Assembly (NCBI GenBank): GCA_025024175.1
Contig: QCXZ01000001.1
Span: 37,132,942 to 37,196,941 of the forward strand
Length of the DNA: 64,000 nt
Source: Rhyzopertha dominica
Taxonomy: Eukaryota > Arthropoda > Insecta > Coleoptera > Bostrichidae
Reading direction: 5' to 3'
Shown: positions 32,401 through 44,400 of the stretch, piece by piece
How the letters are laid out: every line of letters begins with the position of its first letter
Numbering within the stretch: position 1 is the stretch's first letter
Position numbers and translations under genes: made by a program
Notes under the pieces: model-generated
Databases searched by the model: none
What the model was told of the DNA's origin: nothing
Seen by the model: only the letters and a program-made list of their open reading frames with translations

Positions 32401-35400
32401 AATGTAGTTAAATATCTTTTTCTTGTGGAAAACGTCATTCAGTATTATTTTCCAAAAAAAAGTTCATTACAAACAAAGCAGAAATTTTGAAACAGTTTCT
32501 CTATTGCACAAAAACAATTTTTTTTTATATTTTATTTTGCCATCATATTTCTTACCTAATAATAATAGCATTTTCCCTATTCATGAAACTCTTTTAGGTT
32601 ATTTGATTGTTTACTAAACTCGGTGCCCATACTTAAAATGATAGCATTCTAGCAGCTGTAACTTTGCACATGGAAAGGTTATTCTAAATAAATTATCTTA
32701 TTACTGTACCTTATGTATTACTGATCATAGTAAACACTAAATCATAAACGATATCTAACAGACAAACATCAAGTAAAGCTGGTTCATTTTTTTTCAAATG
32801 TGTTTGACCTCTAATTGTATATGCATATGTACTCATTTATCTTGACATAGGTCATAGTCATTCAGGGAAATGCATATAAATAGAAGTGTATTACTTAAAC
32901 AATTGATGCCTATATTTTTGTCATTTATATTAGTAACTCTGATTGTCTTTTCATTAGGTGTGATATTATTTTTACACAATCAAAACAAACCAGAACTTTT
33001 ATTGAATTTAATTCCTAGTTGTACCTACTTGGATTAAGAAGATTAAAAAAAATAGTTTGTACTGATTTTTATAGGAAATTTATTCCCTGTTCTGATTGTA
33101 GACTCAAATTTTGAAATTTGAATTTTTCTTCACAGTAGAAAGCCTAACTGATTTCTTAGTGTTAAATATTCTCAAATTTGGTCAATTTAATTTTTCTTAC
33201 AAAATAGCTCATAAAATTTGAACTATAAAGGCAACTGGTGAAGTTAGTTTAATACAATAAACAAATCAGCACCAATACTTCACCTTTTATTTAATTAATA
33301 ACCGATTGTATATTTCGGTCCACCACAGACCATCTTTGGCAGTCACAATATATATACATAGCATTGTCATTGTCATTGTCATTGTCCTTGGTGGACCGAA
33401 ATGTATGTTCGGTTATTAATTAAATAAAACGTGAGGTATTGATGCTGATTTGTTTGGTTTAGGANTTAAAGGACATAACAGTGTGTGCCAAGCTGCCAAA
33501 CCACATTGATAAAGCATTTACAGAACATTCTATCTGTCACTGGTGCATGCAGATATTCATTAAAGATTGTCAGATGACTTTAAATGATTTTAAAGTAGTT
33601 CTAGAAGATATTTGGAACTAAACAAATCAATCATTTAAATATTCAATACATATATTTGCAATTAATAACTTTTGTTAGTAATACCAGAACAATGCATTGA
33701 ATACTTACCAGTTACCATTAAATGGCTTAACGGGATGATACTCTTTTTGGTGTTCATTCATTTATATTTGGATATTATTATTATGTAGATTGTGTTTTAT
33801 GTGTTTGGTATTACCTAATATGTGTATGGTTCCTTCTATGATAGGTATTGTAATTAGCTTCAACCAGATTATTTTTAAAAGGCAAAAAGCATTTGTAAAA
33901 TTCCATGCACATTACTAGGAAAGTGAAAATTTACAAACTTNCTAGTTTGCTAGGACACTTTAGTTCATGCCCCTACCAATATTTTTTGCACTCATGGAAA
34001 ACACAAACATCTAGTGAATGTTCTAAAATAAATTATTTTTTATTTTTTTGNTAAACAGGGAACCGAAAATAAGAATTTNAATGAATGAGATGTTTTAATA
34101 AATCATTGTTTTACCTTCTCCAAATTCTATTGGCACACCTATCCTTTCTGATATTTGTGACGCTTTCAATCTAAGATTTGCATTACACTTTCTGGAAATA
34201 GAAGTAGAAGGGTCAATGAAAAGTGGTTACCTCATAATTTCTGGATTTGCCAATTGTGTGTGATATTTCTTGTCCGGTTTTCAATTTTATATTCCACAAG
34301 GACAAATGATCTATCGCCTGATTTTTGAAAACATTCACTGCTGCTCTTGATAAAAACCGTAGGTAAGGATGTCAAAATATACAAATTTATTAGAAATCAT
34401 TTATTGTAGCATATTACAGAATGAGCAAGAATAAAGAAACAAAAAGTACAATATGGTGTGACGCCAGCAAGATTGTTTTTCATTTACACCATAGTGTTTA
34501 CAATTGGTGTTGTGCTTTTAACAAAAAATCTTTTAGAGGAGACTGAAACAAACTGAGTAACAAACATTGAATATCTTCAGGCAAATCATTATATCTACAT
34601 AGTGCACAAATATGTAAAGCTATGTTTAAACTTTTCGGTGGAATGTCTCGGCACCTCAATCCTGTGCAAGCCTCGTGTATTGAGTTTATGGATATCTTTC
34701 CTGAATATAATCTTATTATAAAAATAAGATGGCATTTTACTAATTAGAGTTTTATGAATTTGATACAGCATAGAGGACAGAAAAGTATTTTCAATATTCA
34801 GCCAATGTACTTGCTGAATGTATACAGACACATGATCTCTTCCACGCAGATTAAAGCAGTAACGTATAGAAGCGTTCTTTATTTTTTGTAGTCTGTACAG
34901 ATCAGCTTTAGTTAGATGAGATCAGTAAACTGACAGACAATATTGAACTATAGGCGAAATCAGAGTCTCACATAATTTAACCTTGAAATCTACAGGAAAA
35001 ATAAGTTTAAATTCAAAGATACCTCTCAAAGAAGCGTAACATTTTTGGCAAACACTTGATACATGACTAGAAAAGCTAATATCACAGTCTATTATAATAC
35101 CCAGGTTTCGAACTTCATCACATATTTTAAGAACGCAGTCGCCCATTTTCAATGTAAACTTGCTGCTATCACAGATCTTTCCCCGTACCACTCCAGAACC
35201 ACACAACATTACTGCAGTTTTGTCCACATTCAGCCTCAGAGACTGTTCGCCATACCACTGCAAAACAATAGACAGGTTCTCGTTGAACAGCTCCACTTGT
35301 GCTTCCATGTTTAATGGACTCATATACATATACAGCTGTGTGTCATCAGCATAATGGTGGACTGATATACCAATCAATCGATTTTGAAAATCGCTAATGT

Positions 35401-38400
35401 GAATAGAAAAAAGAACCCGTCCCAGCACAGAATCTTGCAGCACACCAGCTGAAGTTTCACAACTGCTCGATCAAACAACACCAGAACCATGTTCTCTCTT
35501 AACTGTCTGAGAGTGCTCTGATAAATAACTTCGAAACCAATCCAGGGTCTCTAGAGAAAAACCATAATATTCTATATGTAGTTTATAATTCTGCAGTTTT
35601 CTGATAGTCATTAAAATTTATTGTTTTGATTTGTCTATGATAATCTAAATTAAATTATTTAAAGCCAGTACATAATAAATAGGTAGTTACTGTAAACAAT
35701 TGCTAAATGTTCCATTTGCATGTAGGGAAAATTAAAGAAAAAACATAAGTCGTCTACTTGTAGCTTCAACTAGACGTAATTGTAGATATCATCTTGTGAT
35801 AATAAGTTTTCTAACTTAATAAGGGGTGACTAAATTGATACTTAATGTAATGTTAATGTTTTAGTATTTAGTTAAATATACTGTTATTGATTGTTCATTA
35901 TGCTCACTGAATACTTGAATAATTGATCTGGCTAATTAGAAATATCTTCGAAAATTTACAGTTGTTTTAAATAGCCCTACTAATCTGTAATGAACTTTTT
36001 GAGTTATTTTGTACAAAATTAAAAGTGGTTCAAATTTTCAAAAATATGAATCAAAAATATATTTGCGTCTTTTTTTCTCTAAAGAAAAATTCAAACTAAA
36101 AATTTGAGTACATACATAATCAGAAAGAACAATAACTTTTCTATAATAATCGCATTCAAACTTATTTTTTTCGTCTCGTCTCGACCAAGTAGGTGTGTTC
36201 GAACTTAACCGTACTTCACTTCCATCTAAATCTCCTTGAGCTGATTGCTAGGCAACCACGCTTCACACCATAAGTTTATTGTGTGTGTGTAGTGTGTTTA
36301 GGCCTTGCAAGTGAACAACATATCAAAGTAATAACGAATTTGAAAGAAAGAAAGAAATTTTTTGAAGTGTCCACTTCACATGAAATGTGCCACAAGATGT
36401 TAGATTGGAGATCAGACAAAGTACAGTATTACAGTAAAAATTTATTGCTAATTCTGGATGATGTAGCAAATATGTAACTATTAATCATGAATTTAATTTT
36501 AATATAATTCGTTTTAGGACATATTAAACCACAGGCAAGATATGGCCATTCACAAATGGCTTTGAATGATAGCAACTTATTAATAATTGGAGGTTCTGGG
36601 GGTCCTTCTGCTTATTACAATGATGTCTGGGTGCTTAATATGACAGCAGACACATGGAGATGGATTTCAATAGAAGTTAGGAACATGGCCGATGCACCAG
36701 CTAATCTTTGGAGCAACCCAGCATGCAAAGTAAGTATAAAATATGCTATTACTATTGAAATAGATAAGATTACTAGAATTTATTTCTTTGGTGACTCATT
36801 GTTACAAAAGACTATTTAATTTGATTTGAGTCTGGACAGCGGCTGTATCTTGGAAATTAATGGTNCTAGAATCTTGCGGCAATTTTTTTTAAACAAATGT
36901 GACCACCCAGATTTCGTTTAAANTATTATGANGTACATAATTTTGCCCCTAGGTGNCACATTTAATATAACACATCAAAAACTCGTTTCTTTCATGTTTA
37001 TTTCTTAATAAAAAAATTTTGAACATTTTTTTCTAGTTGCTCTGACAACGACAACAGAAGGGATAGTAGTTTCAAACCTTCAAAATGGCATAACTCAAGT
37101 ATAGTTTAACTAAATTTAACGAATGATGGCTAGTTATAAAGTGAATTTTATAGTTTTCAATGTAATCATAAACAACTTATAATTTATTACAACTGTTTGA
37201 CAATGCAAGACGTTAATTATAAAAATTTTATATTTACTCAAATATCTTAAAAAATCAATTGCAACCCTATAGACTTTTTTGTTAGTTGTTATAGCTTATT
37301 AGTCAAGCAAGATAAATTTGAAAATCGGAGATCAATATCTTTTTTGTTTCTTACTTTTTTCTTTTAAATAAAATTAGGTTGTATTAAAAAAGTCAGATGT
37401 TTACTCATAAATTACGATTTTTCTCGGGTATGTAAAATACAAAAAATATAATACTAAATTCTTACTGAAACTAGCTGACTGTTAGATACTAAATGGGTCT
37501 TGTAGGTACTTATTTCTAAATCACTCAGTAGCCCATGCCCATTCCTTGTCATTTATAACCTTACCGAATAACAGCTTTCATCCTATATTACACATTGTTT
37601 CTAGTAATATCACATTTGTTTGCCGTATCATATCAGATCACGCATAGTTAATAACCTGTCATTCTCGGAGTGTCACTGATCTATTCTTGTATTAAGTATT
37701 AGTCTTAATATTGCTTACTTTTGCTAATGAGAAAGCTATTCAAACTATTGAATACAGTCAACAAAACAACATAATATTAAAATTATTATTACTCTACAGG
37801 GTCCACCACCTAATACTCCGCAAGCTTGTATTTTCTTTATTTTTTTAGATACAGCCTTAAGTGAAATATCAAGTTGAAGGTATTTTTAAATGCTTCAAAA
37901 AATATTTGCAGATGAGGATATTTTACAAATAAAATTATTTTTTGCAAATATTTTAATTTCAATGGATTTCAAATGTTCAATATTTTTAATTTTTAAATTA
38001 GTACTCAAGAATTTGTTTATTGTTATTTTTACTTTTATTAGATTAATTGAATATTAAAATTAACGACACTATAAATTTATAAAGATATTTAACAGAGTAT
38101 AGCGACAATGAGTTCTTCTGTTCTCTATTAAAAAGCAATAAAAATAAGGCATACTTGGTAAGAACATATTAAAGAAGACAAAAGTCGGCATCCAACTATG
38201 AAGCGATATTTATTATAAGGGGTAAAGTAAAAAATTCACTTTATTTTTGTAAAATATTATCTGCTAATATTTTTTGGACATCCACTATGCCATTTTTAAA
38301 GAGTTTAAAAATTTGATTGAATTTGACTTTTTACTCAAGACTACTTAAAAAAATAAAGAAAATTTTAGGTGGCGCCACCTAGGGGCTAAGTTACGAACTT

Positions 38401-41400
38401 CATATTTTAAATGAAATCTGGGTGTCCACTTTTGTTTACAAAAATTTTACCGTGAGATTCTAGCACAATTAATTTTCAAGATACAGCCGCTGTCCAGCCT
38501 TAACAGATCGCCCTGTATATCGGTTATCTCATCATAGCAAATCGAAGTCTTTCCACAAAAAAATGAACTAATCCCTGGCAAATATACAGATAATAAAATT
38601 GCATTCCCCTAATGTAGTGATTATGACAATAATTTACAAACGTTTACTCAGGATAAAGATATAAAATTACTGAAATACGGGTATTTCAGATAATTCATGA
38701 ATGAAAAGATATAGAAACCACCCAAGTTCTTAATTCCAATTTGACAATTTAAAAAACTCATGTGCATAAGAAGCTTCTGGACAACTTGTGCTTATCATTA
38801 TGACAAGTCTGATATTACTGATATTTATGGTTGTCTGTTTGAGCTGGATGCTTAAAATTTCATAATCATCTCTACTTACTTAGATGCATTTTCGAAGCCA
38901 ATTTTTCAAAATTGAAAGGCTGTTTTGTAGCTTATTAAAAAAAAACGTTCTGGCATCATTTGGCTAGCTTTAGTTAGTCACATGTTACTGGGAAAACAAA
39001 TTTATTCATTGTTGCTAATTTACACTAGTATCATGTTAATGAAAGACACACTATAATGAAATTAATGGCACTGACAGAAGAAATTGTGTTTGGTTGTAAA
39101 TTGCATAGTAATGTTAGTAGTAAGATAAATTGCTATTGTTGAGCTCACTATCATAGTTATGATAAGGTGGTTAAGTTCTCAATTTATAGATGTACCCAGT
39201 TCTGCCCTGCTTGACGGTTTTTTTCCTTCAATCAGTTGTGTCCTTTTGTCGATAAACTAATCTATGTAGAATAATGTTATCTTTGATACAACCATTAATA
39301 CATAGTTGCTTAGTAGGTATAAGTTACAAATGTTGTTAATAATGATTTTTTTAAAGGAGGTTTACTTAATACATTTGAATTTTGACGATTACAATGCTGT
39401 TCAAAGTTATTTAATATTAAGATTTATAATTAAAAATAATTTAAATTACTTTCACAATTTAAAATCTTGTCTCTTTATTGTTTAGCATATGAACTCATGT
39501 GTGTACACATATATATTCTTATTTTAATGTTACTGTCATATTCACCTTAGGATTCTTGTAGGTAGGAGATAAAATAATAGTGCTAAATAGAATTCGACAG
39601 AGCACAACTCCACCATTTATGTACTATTCAAAAGGGGTATGGGTATCCAGAGATGAAAGTAGGAAGTCACCTAGAATAGATCTGGCACAAAGAGAAGTTG
39701 ACAGAGATGAAAATGTGAATGGAAGGAGAGGAACTCTAAAAAACCATAAGAGGCAAGCAGATAACAAGGATGATGAATTAAATGCACCCGGACAGTCAAC
39801 AAACCGTTGTAGAGAAAGGGTTGTTGTAAGTATGGATCATTTACTGTTAATTGAAGTACAATAAGTGTAAAAGTGGCAAACAGCCAAAGGCAACATGGTG
39901 AATCAGCAAAAAATTATGCTAATACTAGGTAGTTAAAGTAACAGTAATGCTTATCGTATTAAATATAAGGGATAAAGTTTCCTGCAATATACATGCTTCT
40001 CTGTCAATTGATAAATGCCTTTCTAGACATATTTTATATTTATAACAGGGTTTCTTTATTTACCGCAGTTGCGGAAACGTTTAGAATAATATGTGTATAT
40101 TTAAAGGAAATGATCACAGAATCCTTTTTCAGTGATGTTTTTTTGATTGATTAATAGATTATACAGTACATAATTGAAATCCACCCATGCACCCATTGCT
40201 CAGACCTCTATTGTTTTTATATATTATTTGTAATTTTAGTATGTTAAAACTGTATTCTGGTAATGCCATACTGTTTTATGTCGGTTGTGTTGCTGATAAT
40301 TCAAATACAGATTCAGAGGAATTCAACCAAGGGAGTGAAATAAACAGTAATCTTCAAATACAGCCAATCTTTTGGTCGATTACACTAAAGTTCTTTTTAG
40401 GGCTTCTACAATTAATAATGTTTTTATAAATTGTTAAGAGTGTGCCAGAGTCAAGATGTATATGTATTAGTGTTTTTATTAGTTATTAGTTTTTATGTAA
40501 CGTTTTCATTTGTGATCATTTTTTGTGAAAAAAACTTTATGGAGCTCCATACACAATTATATTTTGATGTATTCTTAAAATTTTAACAAATTTTTGCTGT
40601 AAATAAACGATTACAGTGATAGTTTTCCCCTCCATTGGGAAAACTATATTACTCATTTATTGACAGGAAATATTTGTTAAAATTTTGAGAATACATTAAG
40701 ATATAATATGTCTGCGGAGTTAAGTATCTTTTTTTGCTAACAATAAATATAAACAAAAACATGTACCCTCTTAATCGAGCAGTAAATGGCACAACCTTTA
40801 TTAGTTACAATTTATGAAGCTGTGTTAGCGTGCAATACCATATCAGAGAACATTATGGTCAGCAAGTAATTTTGTTAAAAGTATTACAGTATTAATATTT
40901 TAAAATATTACAGTATCAACATTTTAAAATATTAAAAGCTATGCATATTAATACACACTAATACAGTTAATGGGTTCTGTTAAGGACAATTTTACAAATG
41001 CTCAAGCTATTCTGAATGCAGTAACTATGTAGCTTCTTCCATTAAAATAGTCAAAATTACTGGAGTAACTAATTCTAGATGCAAGTTTCTACAATAAATT
41101 TAATTCTCATCCTCCAGCTTGTTTAAGATTAAGCAAAACTTATCTTCAGCCGTTCCCCAATTGTTTTACGGCAGAGGTTATCTGTTATGATTTTGCAGAT
41201 AGCTGTTTTTTATTAAATGCGGAAGAACAGTGCGTTATCTCTGTAACCTTCCCACCAGGTACTATTCTGACAGCGTTTTTGTTTCTAATCAACATGATTT
41301 TAGTATGTCAACTGCAATCTTTGTTTAAAAATTGCTTGTAACCAAAGAATATCAGTAAACAAGAATGGCCAGTGTTGATAAATTTTGTGGAATGAGTTAC

Positions 41401-44400
41401 AGCGCCATCTGTGAATGGTGTATGTGAACTACATTAATGAAACGACCAGCAGGTGCAGCCGATAAATTAGAAACTCCGAGTCATACAAATGTCATTTATT
41501 TTGACGTTTATTTCTTACCTTAATTTTAAAACCTGTTATCTACTTTGCCCACTATTTTACAGGAAATTAAGAAAACAATCTTTTTAATTTATGTAAGCAC
41601 GTCTAACTTAACTTTTTTATATTATGCTGACTTTGTACGCAAATGTGTACTTCATAAAAAGTTAAGTCAGAAAGGTTTACTTTAAATAACAACTAATAGG
41701 GTTGTTTTCTTCGTTTCGTGTAAAATAGTGGCAAAGGAAATGCGAGGTTTTAAAAAACTGCGAATTATTTGAATTGTCGTAAATGTAATTACCAGAAATA
41801 AGATTCAAAAACAATGTTTATCTTGCACCATTGTTTATTATTTATAGTGTGGGAACTACTCTTCTATTTAGTTTATTTTGCTCTGGCATTTAAAAGCAAT
41901 TAGCTAGAAAGTATTTTCCACATACCACAAATGATGCTCGAATGGATGTAAGGCTGCGAGACTGCACGTCCAAATTGTTTGTCCGTTTTACCTGTTCTTC
42001 ACACATGGCACCTTCTCTTGGGAAGTGGTGAAATGTGATATTTGAGTTTGTTAAATATTTATTACTACAGTTCTTTATTGCACAGTTTTTCTGTGTGATA
42101 CCTTCGGCATTTTCGAAACTAACAATTTTAACACTTTTCAAGGTAAAATTAAAGCAAATGTCTTACCTTCTTCGTATTCAACTTCAATGTCACAATATAC
42201 TACATACCTGTAACTTTAAACATAAAAATGCCACCAAAAAGGTTAACAGGTTGCAAAATAATAATATCTATAACATATTAAAATATCGTATAAGTAGGTA
42301 TGTAAGTTGGGAACTTGCGACAATTTTTTGCTAGATATGAAAGCGTGACATCAACTTGATTTGAACATACTTTGATTTAAACGCAATCCCGCGTGCATGC
42401 GTTAGCCGTGCTTCACACACAGCACAGAGTGCCATCTATGAATGTTGTATCCATAACAGTAATCGTGTATAGTTGGTTGCAGCAATAGCGTTTACGGTTA
42501 TATAATATGAGAGTGTCCACTACCTGCTTGTAACTCAGAAAAGTATAGTCTTTATGTTGTTCGTGAACGGACGAACAAAGTGTACTATTCAGTTGCACCA
42601 CAATTAACGATCTAGTTGGTCAGGATAAAATGAACTGTTCGTTTTGAACGATGCAAGAGATGTATGATACTGGACTGAAACAGATGCGCAGTTCGCATTG
42701 AACGATTGAACAACCACGAGCGACCTATGACCTATGGGAAGGACGAACAACCGAATATGTATCTTTTCGTGAACGAACACGCAAATTACGATGTGCGGCT
42801 GGGTGAACAATATAATAAAGCTATTTCGCAATGTATAAGGTATAATGGCGTTGCAGTCTCGCAGTTCCCATTTTGCTGTTAGGCATTTTTATTTAACATT
42901 GAGTTGCAAGCCAAAATGTTGGAATATGACAGTCATATACCAAATATGTAATTATTATATCAATACCTAAATAATGCTGGTACTTTTGGTTCGTCTTAAG
43001 CATTACAGTAATAAGTACCACAGTATGTTTAAAATCAGGACCAGTTGAAGTAGGGAGTACTATTTTAAAATATACAAAATCATTAAGTTAATTACAAATT
43101 TAAGTATATTTCATAATGCCAGTTTCATTAACAATTAAAGCACCTATTACATTTCATATCTCTAATACACACGACATGTAGCTATCACAGAACTAAACGG
43201 TAATCAGCTGTGGTATGTTGTATGGCACAAGTACATATATCAATTGCAGGACTACGAAATGGGAAGCGGTCAGCGAATTCGAACTATAGCTTATTTTAAA
43301 CGATAAAATTGAACTATTCATTTAATTGAACTAAGTCAGTATAAACTATTCACCGAAATGAACTAGAATGCCCGCCTCTATGATCTATAACACGTTATGA
43401 TTATCCAAAAGTATAGTTAAATTCCACTACTATTAGCACTTCAAATAAGTAAAGTTTGCAGACCAAGCTTTCACAGTACTAGTCACTTGCCCCCATATTG
43501 AGTTCCAAACATGTCTGCATAAACTTCCCAGTGGAGGTAAAGCCCCTTAATATGGCTGACACAAGGTCTCTTTTGTATAAAAGAGCTAATGCCCCGAGTG
43601 CCATCTAAGTGGAACTCTGCGAGCTAGGCGGTCTATAACTGTCATAGACACCAGCCTAGTGCAGATTCTTATTGATATCGATGGCATCGGAGAAGCTACT
43701 CTGCCCTGGTCAATCCACTCCCACTCTGCAACCGGTTTCGCCCTATTGGGGCTCTTCAGGCAGGAGTAGGGAGTAAATTGACAAGGGCAGACCGTCGCTT
43801 TAACCACAGCATGCGGATTGGTGTATAAGAGCTAATGTCCTCATATACCAGCATAGATGATTTATTTCACAAGGACTCTTATTTCAATTATTTCTGTATT
43901 TGAGACTCCACTAAAATTTGCACCAGAAGTTCTTTTTTGGTACTGAACTTACTTATGCTGTAAAGAATAAGAAGTATTGTCAGTATTGTTGCCTACAAGG
44001 AACACTTGCTAAGTTTGTGTAAAAAGCAACTAAAAGTTGTTTTGGGATATTTGTGTTCACACTTGCTATTTTATATCCAGTTGCAATTTGTGATTTTTTT
44101 TGGAATAATAAAATAAACAAATTTTGTTCCTGTTGGGATTCTTCAGACAGGAATACCGAATGAATTGCCACATCAAACTGCCGCCTATATCTTGGTATAA
44201 AAATGGGACCAAATGCTCTAAGCACAATCTACATGGAACCTATGCACACTAAGGGCCAGTATTTCAGTCAAGGTTTAAACCAAAATTGTCAAGATAAACT
44301 AGTTTACCAGTCGTGCAGCGTATTTCAGTACTGGGTTACGAGTAAAACGGGATTAAATTCCTCGGCAAGTTAAACCAACCCATCGAGGAGGGTTAAACCC

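Noticed and set aside
36283..36477. 64-codon ORF just before FBXO42 exon 3
   Set aside because: No acceptor, no kelch motif, and exon 2 joins exon 3 in phase without it.
43586..43807. 73-codon GC-rich minus-strand ORF
   Set aside because: Falls in a dispersed repeat with a diverged second copy nearby; no domain.
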